Shown one piece after another: positions 17,338 to 25,754 of a DNA stretch of 64,000 bases. Within the stretch, counting starts at the first letter, position 1. Each line of letters opens with the position of its first letter. Made by a program: the position numbers and the translations under genes. Source of the stretch: Cyclobacteriaceae bacterium (GTDB lineage: Bacteria > Bacteroidota > Bacteroidia > Cytophagales > Cyclobacteriaceae). Location of the stretch: positions 33,728 to 97,727 of the forward strand of contig JANQEU010000099.1 of the NCBI GenBank assembly GCA_028278225.1. The letters are read 5' to 3'. The notes below the pieces were generated by a model, which did no database searches, was not told the origin of the DNA, and saw only the letters and a list, made by a program, of their open reading frames with translations.

Positions 17338-18240
17338 CTAGAGATCCTCAGTAAGCCATTCGATGATATTTCTCAAAAATTGTTGGTTTTGTTCTGCACC
17401 TTTGGCCGCTAGTCCCATCACAAATTGATCGTTTTGCTTTTGAGCAGTAAACATGGCAGCTTCTCCGAAAACGGCGATTTTACCATCTCCAGGTTCGCCG
17501 ACCACACCCTGATACCAACCCCTGATGTCGTATTTCTTTGTATCATCATCGAATTGCCAGGGAATTTCCGGCATTAAAGTCCTGAATCCGGCAGGAAACA
17601 CAATGATAGGATCATATGCTTCAGGTGACCTGAATCCTTGTCCCACAAAAGTTCGGATCGAATCAATACCTCGTGTTATGGTATGTTCTTTCAGGCTTCC
17701 GGAGGTTTTGGAAAAGACGGTATATTGAGTGGCAGCCTGATCCGAGCCATCATCCAGCATCGCAAAACCATTGTTGAACTCAATATCGAACGCTGCAGCC
17801 AGGTCTCGGGCTGCTCCGGGAAAGGGTTGATGGTCTGCTATCAGAAAAAGCCTGCCGCCATTTAAGACCCATTGGTGAAGGGCTATGATTTCAGACCCGC
17901 TAAAGGCCGAAAGATGCGGGGGATGCCAGTTTTTAGCATTCTTTTCATTGATGGCGTTGCTAATTACAAGACAGTCGATGCTATCCAGGGATGCTTCAGA
18001 AAACTCCTGATCAAAAGATCTTACTACATACCCATCAGCCGTAAGCACTTTTGCGAAAGCACCATAGCGTCCTTCAATGGTATGAAAATTATTGTGTGCC
18101 GCATCAACTAAGACAATCGGGCCGGCTCCCGCTTCATATAAAGGATCATTTATATCAGGCTCGTAAGTTTTGTCCCCTAGTTGTTGTGCACAAATCGAAA
18201 GCGTTCCTGATAAAAGAACAAAGCACAAAAAGGACTTCAT
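17338..18240 (-). CDS. Exported DUF4350-like (GATase-1-like fold) protein
   Basis: A 300-residue exported protein with a signal peptide (about 1-19, ending SICAQ). The body resembles the DUF4350/glutamine-amidotransferase-like fold: GPIVLVDAAHNNFHT (about 41-55), a strand ending DCLVISN, and VLNGGRLFLIADHQPFPGA. No obvious nucleophile triad can be assigned. It starts 6 bp after the stop of the alkaline phosphatase gene on the same strand, so the two are probably cotranscribed. Function unknown. Confidence 0.75.
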   Translation of the reverse strand: MKSFLCFVLLSGTLSICAQQLGDKTYEPDINDPLYEAGAGPIVLVDAAHNNFHTIEGRYGAFAKVLTADGYVVRSFDQEFSEASLDSIDCLVISNAINEKNAKNWHPPHLSAFSGSEIIALHQWVLNGGRLFLIADHQPFPGAARDLAAAFDIEFNNGFAMLDDGSDQAATQYTVFSKTSGSLKEHTITRGIDSIRTFVGQGFRSPEAYDPIIVFPAGFRTLMPEIPWQFDDDTKKYDIRGWYQGVVGEPGDGKIAVFGEAAMFTAQKQNDQFVMGLAAKGAEQNQQFLRNIIEWLTEDL

Positions 18241-18246
18241 AATGCC

Positions 18247-19359
18247 CTACTGCGCTGATCTTATTCCCGCTGCTTCCATCATTTTGTCAAAAATGCCTGT
18301 GTTTTCGTAAATCCCGCCAAAGAGTTCGGAACCAGGACCGTAGGCAAAAACAGGGATCAGGGTTGTGGAATGCCCTCCCGTCGAGAAGGTCCCTTTAATG
18401 TCATCATAATTTCCGTCATTGGCAGAAAGTGTGTACCCACCGGTTTCATGATCCGCTGTCACCACCACTAATGTATTCCCGTCCTTTTCTGCAAAATCCA
18501 GTGCTTTACCTATTGCGTTGTCAAAATCGATCAGCTCGCTGACCAGATAATCTTCATTATTTGCATGACCTCCCCAGTCGATTTGGCTGCCTTCTACCAT
18601 GATGAAAAAAGGACTATCACTCAAAGAGAAATAATCCAGTGCCATTTGGGTGGCGTTCGGAAGAAAATCTCCCCGGTCATCCAGCATCCTCGGCATGCCA
18701 TCTTCTGCCAGGAGAAAACCATATTTTCTCGTCCCTTGTAAAGATTCCACTGCCAGCGAAGTGGTATTTATATCAAAATCCGCCTTAGACAATTCTTCGA
18801 TCGTATTGATACCGTCCTGACTTCCATTAAAGTATTGGAGGCCTCCACCTGCAAAGAAATCAACATCTGAAGTAACCAATTGCGCCGCAATTGCCTCGGC
18901 CATTCCCCTGGATTTCACATGTGCGAAGAATGAAGCTGGTGTAGCATGTGTTATTGAAGAAGTGGCAATGACCCCGGAATTCCATCCAAGATCAGATGCA
19001 ATTTCCAGGATTGTAGTTTGTGAGACCGTGTCAGCGTCAACGCCAATGGCTCCATTGTATGACTTTTTCCCGGTTGAAAAAGCTGTTGCGCCTGCTGCGG
19101 AATCCGTTATTTTTATTGTTGAGCTTGTCCGGATTAATCCTACAGTTGGAAACCGTTTGAAATGAGGAGTTGATTCCTTGAAATAAAAGGCTGATGATAC
19201 CTGGGACAGTCCCATTCCATCACCTATAAGGAGAATGATGTTTTTAGCCTTCCCGGATTTTTGACTTTCCGAAGTTTCGGAACCCGGGGAAGTTTCTGTG
19301 CAACTAAAAGTGACCCCAAGGATGACTACCAATAGTGAAGACAAGATTCTGTTTGACAT
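18247..19359 (-). CDS. Alkaline phosphatase (PhoA superfamily), probable lipoprotein
   Basis: A 370-residue metal-dependent phosphomonoesterase. The ATG at 19359 is chosen because it starts a lipoprotein signal (VILGVTFSC, cysteine 20); an upstream TTG at 19389 is less likely. Metal and active-site motifs are in family order: LIGDGMGLSQ (44-53), nucleophile S87 in TDSAAGATAFSTGKKS, VTADHETGGY and GGHSTTLIPVFAYGPG. It should release phosphate from organic esters at the cell envelope. It lies between a small cupin gene and a DUF4350-like gene, all on the minus strand within about 35 bp of each other. Confidence 0.93.
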   Translation of the reverse strand: MSNRILSSLLVVILGVTFSCTETSPGSETSESQKSGKAKNIILLIGDGMGLSQVSSAFYFKESTPHFKRFPTVGLIRTSSTIKITDSAAGATAFSTGKKSYNGAIGVDADTVSQTTILEIASDLGWNSGVIATSSITHATPASFFAHVKSRGMAEAIAAQLVTSDVDFFAGGGLQYFNGSQDGINTIEELSKADFDINTTSLAVESLQGTRKYGFLLAEDGMPRMLDDRGDFLPNATQMALDYFSLSDSPFFIMVEGSQIDWGGHANNEDYLVSELIDFDNAIGKALDFAEKDGNTLVVVTADHETGGYTLSANDGNYDDIKGTFSTGGHSTTLIPVFAYGPGSELFGGIYENTGIFDKMMEAAGIRSAQ

Positions 19360-19392
19360 TTTGATTTTTTTGACGGTGAAGATATCCAATCA

Positions 19393-19713
19393 TCACTTAT
19401 TTTCGCCGCCTTCCGGACCGTAAAATATGACCCAGGTGCTGAAATCTTCTGAAAACTCTACAAATCTATGTTCATCACCTGCCGGCACGAATATAAATTC
19501 ACCCGGACCAAAGTCACTTATTGTCCCATTATGAAAAAATTTCCCTTTCCCGGAAATGATAACATAGACTTCATCTCTGGTATGGGGCTGTTGTTTGTCG
19601 GTCCTCCCGGGGCTGTATATTTCAACTTCCAGGGAACCATGCTTGAACAAAGTGACAAATTCTTCAGCGGAGTTGCTGAGTTGAGATAAAGCTGCTGCCG
19701 GAGATATATTCAT
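19393..19713 (-). CDS. Small single-domain cupin protein
   Basis: A 106-residue beta-barrel protein of the cupin superfamily. The first motif has H44 and E48 (PHTRDEVYVIISGKG) and the second has H82 (VPAGDEHRF), so a metal site is likely. It is the first gene of the probable cupin-phosphatase-DUF4350 unit; a TAnnTTTG -7 element lies at 19739-19746. Small cupins may be enzymes or ligand sensors, and the sequence does not decide between them. Confidence 0.88.
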   Translation of the reverse strand: MNISPAAALSQLSNSAEEFVTLFKHGSLEVEIYSPGRTDKQQPHTRDEVYVIISGKGKFFHNGTISDFGPGEFIFVPAGDEHRFVEFSEDFSTWVIFYGPEGGENK

Positions 19714-19738
19714 GGTATAGTTTAATTGTGTTCAGCAG

Positions 19739-19746
19739 CAAAAATA
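19739..19746 (-). promoter_or_regulatory. Bacteroidota -7 element before the cupin gene
   Basis: The minus strand reads TATTTTTG, a full match to TAnnTTTG, 26 bp upstream of the cupin ATG. No clear -33 TTG was seen at the usual spacing. Confidence 0.45.
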
Positions 19747-19772
19747 GAATTTGTCCATAGGATCTCCCCTGC

Positions 19773-20016
19773 GTTGGTGTTTTCACCACCGAAGGTTTAA
19801 TATCCCAAGCAGTCTTTTTCCGGTGGAAAAGGCTTGATTTTCGTAAATAAAATTACATTTCACCTGTTCAAAAAGCCTAAACCAACCGTCATCCTGAACA
19901 CAGTGAAGGATCTCGTGATCAGGGCTGCTTTCGCGGATGAGATCCTTCGTGAACTCAGGATAACGAACTGGCTTTTTTGAACAATTACGATGACTTTGAG
20001 CATCTTGTAAAATGTT
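19773..20016. repeat. 244-bp direct tandem repeat, copy 1, with internal palindrome
   Basis: This copy begins GTTGGTGTTTTCACCACCGA and is followed immediately by a second copy of the same length with few differences. It contains an imperfect palindrome of about 117 bp (19866-19982) whose outer arms are GTTCAAAAAGCC and GGCTTTTTTGAAC and whose inner arms carry GTCATCCTGA and GGATCTC motifs. No credible coding frame is present; the stretch 19714-20347 has no gene. Confidence 0.9.
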
Positions 20017-20260
20017 GTTGGTGTTTTCACCACCGAAGATTAATATCCCAAGTGGTCTTTTTCCGGGTGGAAAAAGCTTGATTCTCGTAAATGAAATTAC
20101 AGTTCCACCCGTTCAAAAAGCCTAAAACCAACCGTCATCCTGAACACAGTGAAGGATCTCGTGATCAGGGCTGCTTTCGCGGATGAGATCCTTCGTGAAC
20201 TCGGGATAACGAACTGGCTTTTTGAACAATTACGATGACTTGGAACATCTTGTAAATGTT
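20017..20260. repeat. 244-bp direct tandem repeat, copy 2, with internal palindrome
   Basis: Second copy in the same orientation, with single-base changes and small indels relative to copy 1. Its palindrome is at 20111-20227. The first bases of a third copy (GTTGGTG) follow at 20261 and then stop. No target-site duplication or transposase is recognisable. Confidence 0.9.
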
Positions 20261-20347
20261 GTTGGTGAGGAACACCAAAATACCTCACAAGGCAGGGTTC
20301 TGGAAATTAAAACAAATAATCCTCCTAATAACTAAATTACCCGGCCT

Positions 20348-21691
20348 TTACAGATCATCAAAATTAAATGTCTCAAGAAATTTCGTAGTGAACTTTCCTG
20401 ATTGGAAAACCTCGTCGTCCATCAATTTTAAGTGAAACGGGATCGTCGTTTTCACACCTTCAATTACCATTTCCGAAAGTGCCCTTTTCATTTTGATCAG
20501 CGCTTCTTCCCTGGTTTGAGCAGTCACAACCAACTTGGCGATCATCGAATCGTAATACGGAGGGATGGTATACCCCGCATAAACATGGGTATCGACCCTC
20601 ACGCCATGGCCACCGGGGAGATGCAGGTTTGTTATTTTTCCCGGACTGGGTCTGAAATCATGTGACGGATCTTCCGCGTTGATACGGCATTCTATCGAAT
20701 GAAGCTGGGGGTAGTAATTTCTCCCTGATACCTCTATGCCTGCCGCCACTTTTATCTGTTCCTTGATCAGGTCAAAATCCGTGACTTCCTCTGTAATTGG
20801 ATGCTCCACTTGTATCCGCGTGTTCATTTCCATGAAATAGAAGTGGCCATGCTTATCAACCAGAAATTCCACGGTTCCGGCACCCTCATACTTGATTGCC
20901 TCGGCTCCTTTAATAGCCGCCTGTCCCATTTTTTCCCGTAATTCCTGTGAAACGATTGGGGAGGGTGTTTCTTCCGCCAGCTTCTGATGCCGCCGCTGAA
21001 TGGAGCAATCCCTCTCGGACAGGTGTGAAGCTCTGCCGTACTGATCTCCGACAATCTGGATCTCAATATGACGCGGTTCTTCAACAAATTTTTCCAGGTA
21101 AAGGCCGTCATTTCCAAAAGCCGCACCCGCTTCCTGCCTGGCATCGTCCCACCCCTTCTTAAAACCACTTTCATCCTGGACCAGCCTCATTCCTTTTCCT
21201 CCTCCTCCTGCGGTGGCCTTCAGCATTACAGGATAACCCACTTCCTTTGCCAGTTTCATTCCCTCTTCAATGGAGCTCAACAGACCATCCGAACCGGGGA
21301 TTGTAGGTACTCCTGCTTTCTTCATGGTTTCCTTGGCCGTCGCCTTGTCACCCATTTGGTTGATCATATGTGCAGATGCGCCAATAAACTTCACGCCGTA
21401 TTCCCTGCATACCTCTGAAAACTCTCCGTTTTCAGCCAGAAAACCATATCCCGGATGGATAGCATCCGCGTTTGTGATCTCAGCTGCCGACATGATGCGG
21501 GGTATATTGAGATAGGACTCTTTTCCCTGGGGACCTCCGATGCAAACTGCTTCGTCTGCGAAACGAACGTGCAAACTTTCCCGGTCGGCAGTAGAGTAGA
21601 CTGCTACCGTCTTGATGCCCATCTCCTTACATGTTCGGATTATTCGAAGGGCTATCTCGCCTCGATTGGCTATTAATATCTTGTTAAACAC
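20348..21691 (-). CDS. accC: Biotin carboxylase subunit of acetyl-CoA carboxylase
   Basis: A 447-residue ATP-grasp enzyme that carboxylates biotin on AccB, the first half-reaction of malonyl-CoA synthesis. Seen: N-terminal [13 protein letters not shown], glycine loop GGGGKG (162-167), and the catalytic/metal segment [10 protein letters not shown] with E288, N290 and R292. The length is normal. The gene lies 12 bp after accB and is the last of the pdxA-yceD-rpmF-fabH-efp-accB-accC run. The 244-bp repeat region lies downstream. Confidence 0.98.
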   Translation of the reverse strand: MFNKILIANRGEIALRIIRTCKEMGIKTVAVYSTADRESLHVRFADEAVCIGGPQGKESYLNIPRIMSAAEITNADAIHPGYGFLAENGEFSEVCREYGVKFIGASAHMINQMGDKATAKETMKKAGVPTIPGSDGLLSSIEEGMKLAKEVGYPVMLKATAGGGGKGMRLVQDESGFKKGWDDARQEAGAAFGNDGLYLEKFVEEPRHIEIQIVGDQYGRASHLSERDCSIQRRHQKLAEETPSPIVSQELREKMGQAAIKGAEAIKYEGAGTVEFLVDKHGHFYFMEMNTRIQVEHPITEEVTDFDLIKEQIKVAAGIEVSGRNYYPQLHSIECRINAEDPSHDFRPSPGKITNLHLPGGHGVRVDTHVYAGYTIPPYYDSMIAKLVVTAQTREEALIKMKRALSEMVIEGVKTTIPFHLKLMDDEVFQSGKFTTKFLETFNFDDL

Positions 21692-21703
21692 CTGATCAGA
21701 AGT

Positions 21704-22174
21704 TTAAGAGGGATCGACTAGGAACAGGGGCTGATCGTACTCAACAGGACTCGCATTATCAACGAGGATTTCTACAATTGTTCCTGAAACGTCGGACTCA
21801 ATTTCGTTGAACAGCTTCATAGCCTCTATTATGCAAACTGTGTTTCCTTTTGATACCTTGTCGCCAACTTCGACAAAGACATCAGCATCCGGGTTTGGTG
21901 ATTGATAGAAAGTCCCTATCATCGGGGATTTGATTTCTACATACCTGGAGGTGTCAGCCGTCTTGTTCTCAGCAGGTTCAGCCTTTTCAGGTGCTGCCTG
22001 AGGGGCAGGTGTCACAACCGGCGCCGCTGCTGCGATGGGAGCCGGAGCAATTTGGACATTACCCTCTGCAGATCTTTTGACTCTTACTTTGAACTCTTCG
22101 GTTTCAATGTTGACTTCTTCCAATCCCGTACTGGAAATGAAATCGATTAAATCACGTAATTCTTTGGCTTTCAT
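21704..22174 (-). CDS. accB: Biotin carboxyl carrier protein of acetyl-CoA carboxylase
   Basis: A 156-residue carrier. A short helical N-terminus is followed by an Ala/Pro-rich linker (about 41-72) and a biotinyl domain (about 78-156). The biotinylated lysine is K120 in IIEAMKLFNEI. It carries carboxybiotin between AccC, encoded directly downstream, and the carboxyltransferase, encoded outside the window. Confidence 0.98.
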   Translation of the reverse strand: MKAKELRDLIDFISSTGLEEVNIETEEFKVRVKRSAEGNVQIAPAPIAAAAPVVTPAPQAAPEKAEPAENKTADTSRYVEIKSPMIGTFYQSPNPDADVFVEVGDKVSKGNTVCIIEAMKLFNEIESDVSGTIVEILVDNASPVEYDQPLFLVDPS

Positions 22175-22227
22175 TTAAAAGATTAGTGTTTTTTATCTGG
22201 TTTTGAAGGCTGGTAAAGGTAACATAT

Positions 22228-22791
22228 TTATTTAACCCGCTCGACGTAGCTGCCGGTCTTCGTATCAACTTTGATCATCTCATCCTGATTGATGAAAAGA
22301 GGAACCTGGATTGTTGTTCCGGTTTCCAATTCGGCAGGTTTCGTTGCATTTGTAGCAGTATCACCCTTCACCCCGGGCTCTGTGTAGACCACCTTAAGCG
22401 CGACATGCTGCGGCAGTTCGGCACCCAACACCCTATCCTGCTCAGTATGAACAAGAACTTCCACATTTTCTCCGTCTTTCAGGAATTGGGGGGCATCAAT
22501 TAGCTTTTCCTCAAGCGGAAACTGCTCATATGTATCATTGTCCATAAAGTGGTATCCGATATCATCTTTGTAGAGATATTGATACTTTCTTCTTTCAACC
22601 CTGGCAGTAGTAATTTTGTGTCCTGCTGAAAACGTATTTTCAATAACTTTTCCGGTTGTCAGACTTTTGAGTTTGGTTCGCACGAATGCAGGCCCTTTAC
22701 CGGGTTTCACATGTTGGAATTCAATGATACTGAACAAATCATGATTATGCTCAATAACCAACCCGTTCCGAATATCAGCTGTTGTTGCCAT
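22228..22791 (-). CDS. efp: Translation elongation factor P
   Basis: A 187-residue three-domain beta-barrel protein that relieves ribosome stalling at polyproline. The tip loop that reaches the peptidyl-transferase centre is KPGKGPAF with K32 at the tip. No epmA/epmB-like modification gene is in the window, so the modification state is unknown. It lies between fabH and accB on the same strand. Confidence 0.98.
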   Translation of the reverse strand: MATTADIRNGLVIEHNHDLFSIIEFQHVKPGKGPAFVRTKLKSLTTGKVIENTFSAGHKITTARVERRKYQYLYKDDIGYHFMDNDTYEQFPLEEKLIDAPQFLKDGENVEVLVHTEQDRVLGAELPQHVALKVVYTEPGVKGDTATNATKPAELETGTTIQVPLFINQDEMIKVDTKTGSYVERVK

Positions 22792-22830
22792 CTATATTAA
22801 TTAATAAAAAATCGTTTTGGCTGACCGGTG

Positions 22831-23823
22831 TTAATATGCCCATTTCAAATAAGTAGCACCCCAGGTAAACCCTCCTCCAAACGCCGCAAGGATCAGGTTG
22901 TCACCTTTTTTCAATTTTGGTTCGTAATCCCAAAGACACAGGGGAATTGTGGCGGCAGTGGTATTGCCATACTTTTCTATGTTCATCATCACCTTTTCAT
23001 CTCCTATTCCCATCCGGCGTGCCGTGGCGTCCACTATTCTTTTGTTTGCCTGGTGGGGTACCAAATATGCCACATCTTCACCGGTCAGGTTATTCCTCTC
23101 CATAACTTCCTCCGAGATGTCGGCCATGTTTTTAACGGCAAACTTGAATACGGCAGATCCCTCCTGGAAGGCATAGTGTTCCCGGTTTTTTACCGTTTCC
23201 AGTGATGCCGGCTTGCGGCTTCCACCTGCTTTCATATGGAGGAATTCTTCACCCGAGCCATCGGATCGAAGGACTGAATCTACAATTCCATGACCATTTT
23301 CGGTGGGCTCCAACATCACGGCTCCTGCGCCATCGCCAAAAATGATACATGTTGTGCGGTCTTTATAGTCAACTATAGCCGACATCTTATCAGCACCGAC
23401 AATTACCACTCTTTTATGGGTGCCGGATTCAATAAATTTTGCGCCTGTAGTCAATGCATAAAGAAAACCTGAACATGCTGCTCCAATGTCATAGCCAAAT
23501 GCGTTGATCGCCCCGACTTTATTGGTAATGATATTTGCGGTGGCGGGAAAAACAAGATCAGGTGTGACAGTGGCACATATCAGCAGGTCGATCTCTTCAG
23601 GTTGGGTGTTGGTTTTGTTCAACAATCCGTTAACTGCTTCGATGGCCATAACGGAAGTGCCCTGATTTTCACCCTTGAGAAGCCTTCGCTCCTTGATGCC
23701 GGTCCGTGTAGTGATCCAATCGTCACTGGTATCGACCATCGTCTCCAGTTCCTGGTTAGTCAACACATACTCGGGAACGTATCCCTGGACACCGGTAATG
23801 GCGGCTATGGTTTTTGTCATCAT
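22831..23823 (-). CDS. fabH: Beta-ketoacyl-ACP synthase III
   Basis: A 330-residue condensing enzyme that starts fatty-acid synthesis by joining an acyl-CoA primer to malonyl-ACP. The catalytic triad is complete: C117 in GAACSGFLYAL, H257 in VPHQANKRI and N287 in EKYGNTTAA. Two consecutive ATG codons (23823 and 23820) compete for the start. It follows rpmF by 54 bp, the classical rpmF-fabH neighbourhood. Confidence 0.98.
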   Translation of the reverse strand: MMTKTIAAITGVQGYVPEYVLTNQELETMVDTSDDWITTRTGIKERRLLKGENQGTSVMAIEAVNGLLNKTNTQPEEIDLLICATVTPDLVFPATANIITNKVGAINAFGYDIGAACSGFLYALTTGAKFIESGTHKRVVIVGADKMSAIVDYKDRTTCIIFGDGAGAVMLEPTENGHGIVDSVLRSDGSGEEFLHMKAGGSRKPASLETVKNREHYAFQEGSAVFKFAVKNMADISEEVMERNNLTGEDVAYLVPHQANKRIVDATARRMGIGDEKVMMNIEKYGNTTAATIPLCLWDYEPKLKKGDNLILAAFGGGFTWGATYLKWAY

Positions 23824-23877
23824 GCAGTTAATAAAAAATCAGCCTGACAATGAGGCTGATCCTTGACTTAATTAAAA

Positions 23878-24069
23878 TTAAGCTAAAACTTCCTTTTCCA
23901 TGACAACTTTACCCTTATAATAGAGCTTGCCTTCATACCAAAATGCTCTGTGAGGCAAATGCGCTTCTCCCGTGGTAGGACAGATCACGTAATTTTTTGG
24001 TGTGGCCTTTACGTGCGTTCGCCTCTTATCTCTTCGGGTTTTCGAAATTTTTCGCTTTGGATGAGCCAT
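23878..24069 (-). CDS. rpmF: 50S ribosomal protein L32
   Basis: A 63-residue basic protein beginning [19 protein letters not shown]. Only one cysteine of the zinc ribbon remains ([17 protein letters not shown]), so this is the zinc-free form. It lies between yceD and fabH, as in many bacteria. Confidence 0.97.
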   Translation of the reverse strand: MAHPKRKISKTRRDKRRTHVKATPKNYVICPTTGEAHLPHRAFWYEGKLYYKGKVVMEKEVLA

Positions 24070-24082
24070 TTCTACAAGTTAT

Positions 24083-24598
24083 TTATTTCTTCAATTTTTT
24101 TAATACTTCCCAACGAGGATCAATTTCCTCCTCACCCGAATCTTCTACTTCGTCCGAATACGCCAAATCAGGACGATCCTCTTCGGCAAGCTTTGGGTGA
24201 ATTTTCTTCATTGGAATTGCCAGGTTTGCAAATTCGTATATGAATTCAGCAACATTAATACTGGCAGTTGACCCCGGAATTACCCTTAAGTCCTCACTAA
24301 GTTCCTTATACTCATCTCCAAACTTGAAAATGATCTCTTTTTTCAAGTCAATCGGATGATCAAATTTTTCAAGAGACACATCACACACAAGCTCCACACG
24401 CAGTTTGATTTCAAAATCAAATTGCATCATTGTCTCCGATTTTTCAATCGCAAGAAAGGCCTTCCCTTTCCCGTTCTCAATCAAACTTTCCGGAAAAGAC
24501 TGAAAGAATGCAGTGTCCAATTCAAAATTAAATTCATGTCTGGAATTGTCCAGTTGCATGATATTAATCTCAAATTCCCTGTAGTCTTTACTGTCCAT
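24083..24598 (-). CDS. YceD/DUF177-family protein
   Basis: A 171-residue acidic protein of the YceD family, linked in other organisms to 23S rRNA accumulation and nearly always encoded beside rpmF. The family features seen are a central beta-rich region with a CDVSLEKFDHPI-like segment, where typical members carry conserved cysteines, and an acidic C-terminus (DRPDLAYSDEVEDSGEEEID). It ends 13 bp before rpmF. Confidence 0.9.
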   Translation of the reverse strand: MDSKDYREFEINIMQLDNSRHEFNFELDTAFFQSFPESLIENGKGKAFLAIEKSETMMQFDFEIKLRVELVCDVSLEKFDHPIDLKKEIIFKFGDEYKELSEDLRVIPGSTASINVAEFIYEFANLAIPMKKIHPKLAEEDRPDLAYSDEVEDSGEEEIDPRWEVLKKLKK

Positions 24599-24666
24599 CG
24601 CAGAGGATTTGATTAAAGAACCGCAAATTTAGCTATAAAGAATAAATTTAAAACAACAATTGAAGT

Positions 24667-25701
24667 TTATTGATCTGCTGAGCCAGACGGTTTTTCCTTA
24701 ATGAGATCATAGGCCAGGAATAACGCGCTTTTCATTGAAGCGGGATCGGCAAGATTTTTACCCGCAATGCTAAAAGCGGTACCGTGAGCCGGTGATGTTC
24801 TGATTATCGGAAGTCCTGCCGTAAAGTTCACCCCCTGGCCATCCGAAATGTATTTGAAAGGGATTAAACCCTGGTCATGATACATGGCGAGAATCCCGTC
24901 AAATCCACTGTGATGGTTGTTTCCAAAAAAACCATCGGCCGGGAATGGTCCGAAAACCAGGTTTCCGTTATTCTTTTGATCCTCAATTACCGGCTTTAAG
25001 ATCTCATTTTCTTCGTTTCCCAACAAGCCATTTTCTCCTGCATGGGGATTGAGGCCCAGCACGGCGACTTTGGGTTTTTTTATACCGAAGTCCTTGTGCA
25101 GGGATTTAAGTAAGATGCCCAGTTTTGATGAGACCAGGTCCTGAGTAAGTGTATTCACCACATCCCTCAGGGGTATGTGACCGGTTACTACACCCACTCT
25201 CAAGGTATTTCTAATCATCAGCATGAGACTTTCCTTTTTGTCAAAGGAATGTGTAAGGAATTCTGTGTGTCCCGGAAAATCAAAATCATCACCTATCACA
25301 AATTCCTTGCTCAATGGGGCGGTAACTATTGCCTGCAGATTGCCGTTCTTCAAGTCGGCGATAGCACTGTCCAATGCTTTTTTAGCATATATGCCACCGG
25401 AACGGTTAGGGTTTCCAGGGGTTACTTCCACTTTCTCTTCCCACACGTTCAGTACATTTGCTTTCTTTGAGTTTAGATTACTAAAATCACGGGTTTGGTG
25501 ATAATTGAAATCGGTGAAGTTTAAAAGCTTTCTGTAGTACGAAATGATACCCCCGGACCCATATACCACCGGGGTGAAAAATTTCGTCATTCTTGAATCT
25601 GCCAGGGATTTTATCGTAACTTCAGGGCCAATGCCATTTACATCCCCTATGGTTATTCCGATAAATGGTTTTGATTTATGATGACGGCTTTTATCGCTCA
25701 T
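24667..25701 (-). CDS. pdxA: 4-hydroxythreonine-4-phosphate dehydrogenase
   Basis: A 344-residue NAD-dependent enzyme of pyridoxal phosphate synthesis that oxidises 4-phosphohydroxy-L-threonine. Three metal-binding histidines are visible: H145 in FPGHTEF, H220 in LNPHAGE and H275 in MYHDQGLIPFK. N-terminal GITIGDVNGIGPEV fits the family. It is the first gene of the run leading to accC and is divergent from the helicase gene, with 53 bp between starts. Confidence 0.97.
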   Translation of the reverse strand: MSDKSRHHKSKPFIGITIGDVNGIGPEVTIKSLADSRMTKFFTPVVYGSGGIISYYRKLLNFTDFNYHQTRDFSNLNSKKANVLNVWEEKVEVTPGNPNRSGGIYAKKALDSAIADLKNGNLQAIVTAPLSKEFVIGDDFDFPGHTEFLTHSFDKKESLMLMIRNTLRVGVVTGHIPLRDVVNTLTQDLVSSKLGILLKSLHKDFGIKKPKVAVLGLNPHAGENGLLGNEENEILKPVIEDQKNNGNLVFGPFPADGFFGNNHHSGFDGILAMYHDQGLIPFKYISDGQGVNFTAGLPIIRTSPAHGTAFSIAGKNLADPASMKSALFLAYDLIKEKPSGSADQ

Positions 25702-25754
25702 TTATAATCTTTTAATTAGCTGAAATTTAATCCATTTCCCTTTGAAAAAAGCAC

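Noticed and set aside
20097..20288. 63-codon minus-strand frame in the 244-bp repeat
   Set aside because: It reads through the palindrome, has no family features and is not conserved between the two repeat copies.
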